Source: CAYLLD01 sp964425135
Lineage (GTDB): Bacteria > Pseudomonadota > Alphaproteobacteria > Rhodobacterales > Rhodobacteraceae
DNA length: 37,781 nucleotides
Direction of reading: 5' to 3'
Assembly (NCBI GenBank): GCA_964425135.1
Contig: CAYRKW010000031.1
Coordinates: 1-37,781 of the forward strand
Shown here: positions 31,414 through 37,781 of the stretch, piece by piece
Numbering within the stretch: position 1 is the first letter of the stretch
Layout: every line of letters begins with the position of its first letter
Translations under genes and position numbers: made by a program
The notes under the pieces: model-generated
Database searches by the model: none
What the model was told of the DNA's origin: nothing
Seen by the model: only the letters and a program-made list of their open reading frames with translations

Positions 31414-33495
31414 ATGCCGATGGATATTGTCTTCCAGCCCGATGTCGCCTGGCCGCTAATCTACATTGCCGCAGGGGTTGCGGCACTGATGGTGGCGCTC
31501 GCGGTCTGGCGGCGTTTGCCGGCGTGGTGGCTGCGAGCGATTGCGATGTTTGCGCTTTTGTTTGCGCTGACCAACCCCTCAATCAAAGAAGAGGAACGCG
31601 AGAGCCTTGATGACATTGTCTTTGTGGTGATCGATCAGACGTCCAGTCAGAGCATTGATGTGCGACCCGAACAAATGGAGGCGGCGCTGGGTGATTTGTC
31701 CGAAGAGATCGGCCGTCAGCTTAGCGGTGCGAAGATCATCGAGGTGCCTGTGCGCGACGGGGCGGGCAGCGATGCGGATCGCGGGACACTTCTGATGACT
31801 GCGCTGGCAAAGGTCGCTGCTGAAGAGGCGAGCGATCAGATTGCCGGGGCGATCATTCTGTCGGATGGGCAGATTAATGATCCAGCTGTTTTAAGTGATT
31901 TTCCCGCGCCGGTCTCGCTGTTGCTGACCGGGCGCGCGGATGAATGGGACCGCCGCATTGTGCTGGAAACAGCGCCGAGTTTTGGCATTATCGGCGAGCC
32001 GATCGAGATCAGTCTTCGGGTCGAAAATCTTGGCGCTGTACCCGTCAGCGCTGATCCCATCGTGCCGCTCTTGCTGTCGATAGATGGCGAGCCGCCGGAG
32101 GTCGTGCAGGCCACGGTCGGCGAGCAGGTGCGTTTGCAATTGCAGCTCGATCACGGCGGGCAGAATGTGATCCAACTGACTGTGCCCACCGATGAGACCG
32201 AGCTAACCGACCGCAACAATTCGGCGGTGGTCTCGATCAATGGCATTCGCGACCGTTTGCGGGTGTTGCTGGTCTCCGGCGAGCCGCACGCCGGGGAACG
32301 GACATGGCGCAATCTGCTGAAATCCGACCCGGCGGTGGATCTGGTGCACTTCACCATCCTGCGCCCGCCCCATAAGCAGGACGGGGTGCCGGTCTATGAG
32401 CTTTCGCTCATTGCCTTTCCGACCCGCGAGCTGTTCATGGATAAGATAGACGAGTTCGATCTGATCATCTTTGATCGCTACAGACGACGCGGGGTTCTGC
32501 CGTCGCTCTACATGGAAAACATCGTGCGCTACGTGAAAGACGGCGGCGCGCTTCTGGTTGCCTCCGGCCCGTCGCTGGCAGGGGCCGAAAGCCTTTACCG
32601 AACGCCGCTTGCGGATGTGCTGCCGGTTGCGCCAACGGCGGAGGTAATCGAAGAGCCCTACACGCCGGTGATTTCCGAGCTTGGCAACCGCCATCCGGTC
32701 ACCGAAGGCCTGGATCAATTTGCGCCGCGTCCCAGCGTTGACGGGGTGCCCGGATGGGGGCGCTGGTTCCGGCTGATCGACACAACCGTCGAGGCGGGCC
32801 ATGTGGTGATGGAAGGGGCGGGGAAACGACCGCTTCTTGTTGTGGACCGCCCGGGCGACGGGCGGATTGCCGCGCTTGCCTCAGATCACGCGTGGCTGTG
32901 GTCGCGCGGTGTTGAAGGCGGCGGTCCGCAGCGCGAATTGCTGCGCCGCCTGGCCCATTGGTTGATGAAGGAGCCGGAGCTCGAAGAAGAAGTGCTGAGC
33001 GGCGTGTCCAACGGTCTCGATGTTGTCATTACCCGTCGCACCATGTCCGAAGAGGTCGGCGAGGTCACCGTCACCGCACCCGATGGCAGCACGCAGCTGC
33101 TCACACTCGATCAAGTCGCGCCGGGCCAGTTTCAGGCGCAATTCCCGCCCGGTGAGAATGGCATCTATCGGCTGAGCGAAGCGGATAAGACAGCCGTTTT
33201 TGCGGTTGGTCCTGCTGCGCCAAAAGAATACGAAAATCCGGTGTCTACCGGCGATGTGATCAAGCCGCTTCTGAATGCGACGCGGGGCGGTATGCATAGA
33301 CTTGAGGACGGCGCGCCTGACATTCGTGCTGTGCGTGCAGGCGCAGCAGCGGCAGGTCGCGGCTGGGTCGGGCTGACCCCGCGCGAGGCGTATAACGTGC
33401 TCGACATTCGCCTCACACCGCTCGCCCCCGGCTGGCTCATGCTTCTCATCGCCTCGCTCGCGGCGATCATGGCATGGCGGATTGAGGGGCGCTGA
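31414..33495 (+). CDS. Membrane protein with GATase1-like domain
   Basis: This 693-residue protein starts right after the previous stop codon (TAG-ATG). Two N-terminal helices (WPLIYIAAGVAALMVALAV, WLRAIAMFALLFALT) and one C-terminal helix (WLMLLIASLAAIMAW) anchor it. A VWA-like strand VFVVIDQTSSQSID follows the helices, then an Ig-like region. A class I glutamine amidotransferase-like fold lies at about residues 285-400 (RVLLVSGEPHAGER, FDLIIFDRYRR, YVKDGGALLVASGPS) without an obvious catalytic cysteine. It completes the MoxR-DUF58-DUF4159 operon. Its role is unknown. Confidence 0.87.
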   Translation: MPMDIVFQPDVAWPLIYIAAGVAALMVALAVWRRLPAWWLRAIAMFALLFALTNPSIKEEERESLDDIVFVVIDQTSSQSIDVRPEQMEAALGDLSEEIGRQLSGAKIIEVPVRDGAGSDADRGTLLMTALAKVAAEEASDQIAGAIILSDGQINDPAVLSDFPAPVSLLLTGRADEWDRRIVLETAPSFGIIGEPIEISLRVENLGAVPVSADPIVPLLLSIDGEPPEVVQATVGEQVRLQLQLDHGGQNVIQLTVPTDETELTDRNNSAVVSINGIRDRLRVLLVSGEPHAGERTWRNLLKSDPAVDLVHFTILRPPHKQDGVPVYELSLIAFPTRELFMDKIDEFDLIIFDRYRRRGVLPSLYMENIVRYVKDGGALLVASGPSLAGAESLYRTPLADVLPVAPTAEVIEEPYTPVISELGNRHPVTEGLDQFAPRPSVDGVPGWGRWFRLIDTTVEAGHVVMEGAGKRPLLVVDRPGDGRIAALASDHAWLWSRGVEGGGPQRELLRRLAHWLMKEPELEEEVLSGVSNGLDVVITRRTMSEEVGEVTVTAPDGSTQLLTLDQVAPGQFQAQFPPGENGIYRLSEADKTAVFAVGPAAPKEYENPVSTGDVIKPLLNATRGGMHRLEDGAPDIRAVRAGAAAAGRGWVGLTPREAYNVLDIRLTPLAPGWLMLLIASLAAIMAWRIEGR

Positions 33496-33522
33496 GCGGG
33501 ATCAAGCAAACCGCGTAATTTC

Positions 33523-33550
33523 GCATTTCAAAAATACTCCCCCGCGCGGG
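33523..33550 (-). repeat. GAGTATTT 3'-end motif, copy 3
   Basis: TCGCATTTCAAAAATACTC (33521-33539) is followed by CCCC and the perfect palindrome CCCGCGCGGG (33541-33550). On the minus strand it reads as a GC hairpin followed by GAGTATTTTTGAAA. It comes 25 bases after the stop of the gene at 33495, in the opposite orientation to copies 1 and 2. It differs from copy 4 at two of 19 positions. Confidence 0.45.
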
Positions 33551-33569
33551 AGCGCAAATCACTTTTAGA

Positions 33570-33823
33570 GTGTTTTGCATCAAAAGGGATCGGCCTGGCG
33601 CTTCTGACAAATGGCATCTCGACGAGGTCGTGATTTCAATACGTGCTGAGAAATATTGGTTGTGGCGAGCGGTAGATGCCAATGGGGAAATTCACGTCTG
33701 CGGGGCAAGCGCAAAGGTTCCTTGAAGCCCATGATCAAATCAGTTCAATCTTCCGCCCACGCCGTCACCTTCGAACCGCTAATTCCTTCCGTCACGCAAA
33801 ATCGTCCAAACAGCTTGGAAATC
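33570..33823 (+). pseudogene. IS6-family transposase remnant with internal deletion
   Basis: In one frame, starting near 33579, IKRDRPGASDKWHLDEVVIS is followed by AEKYWLWRAVDANG, matching the N-terminal catalytic region of IS6-like transposases (first aspartate in WHLDE). From about 33687 in the next frame (+1), KFTSAGQAQRFLEAHDQISS is followed by FRPRRHLRTANSFRHA, matching the C-terminal end. The middle, with the other two catalytic acidic residues, is missing, so the gene is dead. No terminal inverted repeats are seen. It lies between the DUF4159 operon and hemA. Confidence 0.8.
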
Positions 33824-33883
33824 CCCACAGATTTGATCGATTTCCTCAAGCGCAGTACGGTGCCGCAATGGGGAGAGACGCAT

Positions 33884-34000
33884 ATGAAATCGATGTTGGT
33901 GGCATTTGCGGCGATCGCGCTGATCGCGGACTATACGCTGGATAACGGCGGATTTTCGGCGAAGGAACAGGCGACGGGTAGCGCTGTTCGGTTGAACTGA
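33884..34000 (+). CDS. 38-residue membrane peptide, hypothetical
   Basis: MKSMLVAFAAIALIADYTLD is a short basic-hydrophobic segment followed by NGGFSAKEQATGSAVRLN. GGGAGAG (33871-33877) lies 6 bases upstream of the ATG, a strong ribosome binding site. The N-terminus is a single hydrophobic helix. Similar tiny proteins, with GGFSAKEQ..SAVRL-like ends, occur in Rhodobacterales from memory. A longer in-frame open frame from 33656 is less likely because it lies in the transposase remnant. The function is unknown. Confidence 0.7.
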   Translation: MKSMLVAFAAIALIADYTLDNGGFSAKEQATGSAVRLN

Positions 34001-34174
34001 CCGCGAAACCACCCTGTCTTGTGCAGTTTTGTTACTGTATTCACAGAAGAATCACGCGCGTTGGGATAATCTGTCGCGGAAGTGAGCGTAGACTCACATT
34101 ATCGGACGACCTATTTGATGTTTAAGGTAAAAGAGGCGCTGGCGCGCGATGACGGCGAAGAGACGGTTGTTATG

Positions 34175-35386
34175 ATGTTCGAAGACGAGTTCAAATCCCA
34201 GCTTCAGGCGTTGAAGGACGAGGGCAACTATCGCATTTTCGCTGATCTGGAGCGTCGCAGAGGCGCTTTCCCGCGTGCGCAGAACCACCACGGTGATGTC
34301 GTGCGCGATGTGACCATCTGGTGCTCGAACGACTATCTGGGCATGGGTCAGCACAAGGAGGTGCTGGCGTCGATGAAACAGGCGATTGATGAATGCGGCG
34401 CGGGTGCGGGGGGGACGCGCAATATCTCCGGCACCAACCATTATCACCTTTTGCTGGAGCAAGAGCTTGCGGATTTGCACGCCAAGGAAGCGGCGCTGTT
34501 GTTTACATCGGGTTATGTCTCGAACTGGGCGGCGCTCTCCACGCTCGGCGCGCGGCTGCCGAATGCGGTGATCCTGTCGGATGCGCTCAACCATGCATCG
34601 ATGATCGAAGGCATACGGCACGCGCGCTGCGACAAGAAAATCTGGGCGCATAACGATCCCGAAGACCTCGACCGCAAACTGTCGGAATGCCCGCCCGACG
34701 CGAGCAAGATCATCGCGTTTGAAAGCGTCTATTCGATGGATGGGGATATCGCCCCGATTGCTGAGATTTGTGACGTTGCGGATAAGCACGGTGCGATGAC
34801 CTATCTTGATGAGGTCCATGCGGTCGGCATGTACGGCCCGCGCGGTGCAGGGATTGCCGAGCGCGACGGCGTGATGGATCGCGTTACGCTGATCGAAGGC
34901 ACGTTGGCCAAAGCCTATGGCGTGGTTGGCGGCTATATCACCGGATCAGAAGCGCTGTGCGATTTCATCCGCTCGTTTGCTTCGGGCTTTATCTTCACCA
35001 CTGCCCTGCCACCTGCTGTTGCTGCGGGCGCGCGCACCTCCATCGCGCATCTCAAACAGTCAGATACAGAGCGGGCGATGCAACAGCGACAGGTTGCCAA
35101 ACTGCGCGCAGCCCTTGACCGCGCCGGTATCCCGCATCTCGATAACCCCAGCCATATCATTCCCGTGATGATCAAGGATCCGGTGAAATGCCGTCAGATC
35201 GCGGATATTCTGATGGATGACTATGGCGTCTATGTGCAGCCGATTAACTATCCCACGGTCCCCAAAGGCACCGAGCGCTTGCGCTTCACGCCTGGTCCGC
35301 TGCATTCGGATGCGGATATCGACCATCTGGTGCGCGCGCTTTCTGATCTGTGGTCGCAATGTGCCTTGTCGCGTGCCGTGGCCTGA
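34175..35386 (+). CDS. hemA: 5-aminolevulinate synthase
   Basis: This 403-residue PLP enzyme condenses glycine with succinyl-CoA to 5-aminolevulinate, the first committed step of haem synthesis in Alphaproteobacteria. GAGAGGTRNISGTNHYHLLLE, FESVYSMDGDIAP and DEVHAVGMYGPRGAG match Rhodobacter HemA closely, and the PLP lysine is K246 in TLAKAYG. I prefer the MFEDEF start (34175), with the adjacent ATG at 34172 also possible. A longer frame from a GTG at 34082 would add 31 residues unlike the family. ALAS feeds hemF and hemC, which lie downstream with a cytochrome gene between. Confidence 0.96.
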   Translation: MFEDEFKSQLQALKDEGNYRIFADLERRRGAFPRAQNHHGDVVRDVTIWCSNDYLGMGQHKEVLASMKQAIDECGAGAGGTRNISGTNHYHLLLEQELADLHAKEAALLFTSGYVSNWAALSTLGARLPNAVILSDALNHASMIEGIRHARCDKKIWAHNDPEDLDRKLSECPPDASKIIAFESVYSMDGDIAPIAEICDVADKHGAMTYLDEVHAVGMYGPRGAGIAERDGVMDRVTLIEGTLAKAYGVVGGYITGSEALCDFIRSFASGFIFTTALPPAVAAGARTSIAHLKQSDTERAMQQRQVAKLRAALDRAGIPHLDNPSHIIPVMIKDPVKCRQIADILMDDYGVYVQPINYPTVPKGTERLRFTPGPLHSDADIDHLVRALSDLWSQCALSRAVA

Positions 35387-35441
35387 TCGCGTCCACGCCC
35401 TTACCCCATCGCTGTTCACTGCCCTCCAGGAGAAGACGAAT

Positions 35442-35858
35442 ATGAAGATCATGAGCCTAGCCGCCATTCTGGCCCTGTCGGTTTCAACACATGCCTCTGC
35501 TATGGGGGACGCCGAAGCGGGTGAGAAGGGGTTCAAGAAATGCAAATCCTGTCACATGATTGCAAATGGCGATGATGTGATCGTGAAGGGCGGCAAAACC
35601 GGACCCAATCTCTACGGTGTGATTGGGCGCACTGCGGGCACGCAGGAAGATTTCTCGCGTTATGGCAAAAGCCTGGTGGCTGCCGGTGAAGCGGGACTTA
35701 TCTGGGACGACGAGACTTTTCTTGTATACGTACAAGACCCCGGTGCCTTCCTGAAAGATTATCTTGATGACAGCAGCGCCAAGTCGAAAATGACGCTTAA
35801 GCTCAAGAAAGGCGGCGAGGATGTGCTTGCCTATCTCAAAAGCGTTGCTGCCGAGTAA
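35442..35858 (+). CDS. Class I cytochrome c (c2-like)
   Basis: This 138-residue periplasmic protein has a signal peptide (residues 1-20, ending HASA) and an N-terminal haem motif CKSCH (34-38). TGPNLYGVIGR (53-63) is the conserved proline/leucine loop and M117 (SKMTLKL) is a likely axial methionine, so it is a class I cytochrome c of c2/c550 type. It could carry electrons between the bc1 complex and oxidases. GGAGAAG precedes the ATG by 9 bases. A strong terminator follows at 35882-35913. Confidence 0.93.
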   Translation: MKIMSLAAILALSVSTHASAMGDAEAGEKGFKKCKSCHMIANGDDVIVKGGKTGPNLYGVIGRTAGTQEDFSRYGKSLVAAGEAGLIWDDETFLVYVQDPGAFLKDYLDDSSAKSKMTLKLKKGGEDVLAYLKSVAAE

Positions 35859-35881
35859 CGCGCGCGCAGATGTTATAAGCG

Positions 35882-35913
35882 GCCCGGTACGTTCAGGCGT
35901 GCCGGGCTTTTTT
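35882..35913 (+). terminator. Rho-independent terminator after cytochrome c gene
   Basis: GCCCGGTACG (35882-35891) pairs with CGTGCCGGGC (35898-35907) in a 10-base stem with one G-T pair and a 6-base loop. Six T residues follow (35908-35913). The element ends the hemA and cytochrome transcript, 23 bases after the stop codon. Confidence 0.92.
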
Positions 35914-35987
35914 ATGGACTTGCCCCACCCAACGCACGCGCTATGCTCAGCGCAGAATTTGGGGCGAAAGCGATCACATAAATTTCC

Positions 35988-36836
35988 ATGTCCATGAATG
36001 AAGAAAAAACAGCGGCGGCAGGCTGGTTTACCGATCTTCGGAACCAGATTTGCGCTGCGTTCGAGCGGCTCGAAGCGATGGGCGGCGCGCAAGTGCCTGC
36101 GACCTTTGAGCGGCGGGTGACGACGCGCGATGGCGGCGGTGGCGGCGAGATGTCGGTGATGAAGGGCAAGGTGTTCGAGAAAGTCGGGGTCAATATCTCG
36201 CAGGTCTTCGGCACCTTGGGCGAGGCGGCACAACGCTCCATGCGCGACCGGATCGAGGGGCTGGAAAACGACCCGCGCTTTTGGGCGTCGGGCATCTCAC
36301 TGGTGGCGCATATGGCCTCCCCGAAAGTGCCGGCGGTGCATATGAACACCCGTATGTTCTGGACGCCGCAAGCGTGGTGGTTCGGCGGCGGCACCGATCT
36401 CAACCCGATGGTAGAGGTCGCGCAGGACACGGCGTTTTTCCACGACACTTTGCGCCAAACCTGCGATCGGCATGATGCGGCGTATTATCCGAAGTTCAAG
36501 GAATGGGCGGATGATTACTTCATGATCCGCCATCGCGATGAGCCGCGCGGTGTGGGCGGTATCTTCTATGACGATCTGAACACGGGCGACTGGAAGGCGG
36601 ATTTTGCCTTCACCCAGGATGTCGGGCGCGCCTTTCTGGAGGCCTATGTGCCGCTTGTCGAAAAGCATATGGATGAGCCGTGGACGCAAGAAGATCGTGA
36701 CTGGCAACTTGTCAAACGCGGTCGCTATGCTGAGTTCAATCTGGTTTGGGATCGCGGCACCAAGTTTGGCCTGCAAACCGGCCACAATCCCGAAGCTGTG
36801 CTGATGTCTCTGCCACCGGTGGCGACATGGCCGTGA
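35988..36836 (+). CDS. hemF: Coproporphyrinogen III oxidase, oxygen-dependent
   Basis: This 282-residue enzyme oxidatively decarboxylates coproporphyrinogen III to protoporphyrinogen IX using oxygen. It carries the HemF signatures VHMNTRMF (113-120), WWFGGGTDLNP (123-133), EWADDYFMIRHRDEPRGVGGIFYDDL and the C-terminal GRYAEFNLVWDRGTKFGLQTG. The product is about the family length, ending in LPPVATWP. The gene begins after the terminator at 35882-35913, so it has its own promoter, which I could not identify. It overlaps hemC by 10 bases if hemC starts at 36827. Confidence 0.95.
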   Translation: MSMNEEKTAAAGWFTDLRNQICAAFERLEAMGGAQVPATFERRVTTRDGGGGGEMSVMKGKVFEKVGVNISQVFGTLGEAAQRSMRDRIEGLENDPRFWASGISLVAHMASPKVPAVHMNTRMFWTPQAWWFGGGTDLNPMVEVAQDTAFFHDTLRQTCDRHDAAYYPKFKEWADDYFMIRHRDEPRGVGGIFYDDLNTGDWKADFAFTQDVGRAFLEAYVPLVEKHMDEPWTQEDRDWQLVKRGRYAEFNLVWDRGTKFGLQTGHNPEAVLMSLPPVATWP

Positions 36837-37756
36837 ACGCGCCCAGCCCCGACACACCGCTGCGCATCGGCACACGCGGCTCTCCACTGGCGCTGGCGCA
36901 GGCTTACATGGTGCGCGATGCGCTGATGGCCACGCATGGTCTGAGCGAGGCGGCCTTTGCAATTACGCCGCTCAAGACCACCGGCGATACTGTACAGGAC
37001 CGCCCACTTTCAGAAATCGGCGGCAAGGGCCTGTTCACCAAAGAGCTGGAAGTCGCGCTGCGTGATGATGCGATCGACATTGCGGTGCATTCGATGAAGG
37101 ACGTGCCAACGCGCCTTCAGGATGGGCATGTGATCAGCGCTGTCCTGCCGCGCGAAGATGTCCGCGATGTGCTGGTCTCGCGCCATTTCGACAGTATCGA
37201 TACGCTGCCCCACGGGGCGGTGTTCGGCACTTCATCGCTGCGGCGCCGTGCGCAATTGCTGGCGATACGACCCGACCTGAAAATGGTCGATTTTCGCGGC
37301 AATGTGCAAACCCGCATGCAAAAGCTGGAAGACGGGATTGCGCTGGCGACCCTTCTGGCGCGGGCAGGCCTAAAACGGCTCGAGCAGCCAGAAATAGGCT
37401 TTGACGTGCCGACCACCACGCTCTTGCCTGCAATTGCTCAAGGCGCGGTGGGGATTGAGCAGCGCGAGGATGAAGACCTTGCGCGTTTTCTTGCGCCGAT
37501 CCACGATGAACCCAGCGCGAAGCGGATCACAGCAGAGCGCGCCTTTCTGCGGGCCCTCGATGGCTCCTGCCGCACGCCGATTGCCGGGCTTGCTGAGCTT
37601 GTCGACGGCCAGCTTCACTTCAACGGCGAAGTGTTGCGCCCGGACGGCTCACAAACCCTGCGCGCGCACCGCCAGGCGGACGCGTCGGATGCACAAGCCA
37701 TGGGCATCGACGCAGCCCAGGAACTGCTCGCACAAGGAAGCGCCGAATTCTTCTGA
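36827..37756 (+). CDS. hemC: Hydroxymethylbilane synthase
   Basis: This 309-residue enzyme polymerises four porphobilinogen units into hydroxymethylbilane. RIGTRGSPLALAQA (13-26), PLSEIGGKGLFTKELE, HSMKDVPT, SSLRRRAQLLAIRPDL and the cofactor-attaching cysteine C248 in DGSCRTPIAG are all present. The start is ATG 36827, inside the hemF end. A GTG at 36833 that overlaps the hemF stop (GTGA) is a close alternative and would drop two residues. The overlap suggests coupled translation with hemF. The stop is 25 bases from the end of the window. Confidence 0.94.
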   Translation: MAVNAPSPDTPLRIGTRGSPLALAQAYMVRDALMATHGLSEAAFAITPLKTTGDTVQDRPLSEIGGKGLFTKELEVALRDDAIDIAVHSMKDVPTRLQDGHVISAVLPREDVRDVLVSRHFDSIDTLPHGAVFGTSSLRRRAQLLAIRPDLKMVDFRGNVQTRMQKLEDGIALATLLARAGLKRLEQPEIGFDVPTTTLLPAIAQGAVGIEQREDEDLARFLAPIHDEPSAKRITAERAFLRALDGSCRTPIAGLAELVDGQLHFNGEVLRPDGSQTLRAHRQADASDAQAMGIDAAQELLAQGSAEFF

Positions 37757-37760
37757 CGCC

Positions 37761-37781
37761 ATTCGCATTTTCAAAATACTC
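37761..37781 (-). repeat. GAGTATTT 3'-end motif, copy 4 (cut by window end)
   Basis: ATTCGCATTTTCAAAATACTC runs to the last base, 5 bases after the hemC stop. It differs from copy 3 at two of the 19 shared positions. Any hairpin to its right is outside the window. Confidence 0.45.

Noticed and set aside
33656..34000. 114-residue frame covering the transposase remnant and the small peptide
   Set aside because: The first 76 residues lie in remnant transposase DNA in the wrong frame, and the good ribosome binding site precedes the inner ATG at 33884.

Overview
This window looks like a chromosomal segment of an alphaproteobacterium, most likely a marine member of the Rhodobacterales (Roseobacter-like). 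The evidence is a PhyR/NepR/EcfG general stress response locus (found only in Alphaproteobacteria), a C4-pathway 5-aminolevulinate synthase close to the Rhodobacter enzymes, two small c-type cytochromes, and accessory genes typical of that order (NDUFA9-like protein, DUF1285, MoxR-DUF58-DUF4159 cluster). Genes are densely packed, with many ATGA, GTGA and TTGA stop/start overlaps and frequent GTG or TTG starts.

Layout. 1-271: a tRNA-Leu(CAG) gene on the minus strand with promoter and hairpin, next to GGGGGTAT-type repeats that may mark an integration site. 389-1972: NDUFA9-like protein and a LysE exporter. 2001-11492: a galactoside utilisation locus. An IclR regulator and ABC ATPase point left. 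A binding protein, two permeases, a GH36 alpha-galactosidase, an SDR dehydrogenase, KDGal kinase (dgoK) and KDPGal aldolase (dgoA) point right. Two palindromes in the shared intergenic region are candidate IclR operators. Together these import an alpha-galactoside, release galactose and run most of the DeLey-Doudoroff pathway; lactonase and galactonate dehydratase are not in the window. 11645-13006: an unassigned protein with a PD-(D/E)XK nuclease-like motif, flanked by structured intergenic DNA. 13247-17858: iolC-iolD-iolE for myo-inositol breakdown, without iolB, iolG or iolA. 18019-22928: a second LysE exporter, an acyl-CoA thioesterase, a KpsM-like polysaccharide export permease, cysQ, a KdsB-type CMP-Kdo synthetase and a family 2 glycosyltransferase. 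23036-24310: cytochrome c' family protein and DMT exporter.

24378-25966: PhyR diverges from a single frame in which a NepR-like anti-sigma segment is fused to the front of the EcfG sigma factor. In the usual arrangement these are two proteins. This is the most striking observation in the window. 26066-33495: DUF1285 protein, then MoxR ATPase, DUF58 protein and two large membrane proteins (a MoxR/Bat-like cell-envelope cluster). 33496-34000: an internally deleted IS6-family transposase remnant and a 38-residue membrane peptide gene with a strong ribosome binding site. 34175-37756: haem synthesis genes hemA, hemF and hemC with a class I cytochrome c and a clear rho-independent terminator.

A short motif (GAGTATTT with an A-rich tail) recurs at four operon ends and looks like a dispersed, 3'-end-associated repeat. 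All functional names come from reading motifs and remembered family features; no database search was run.
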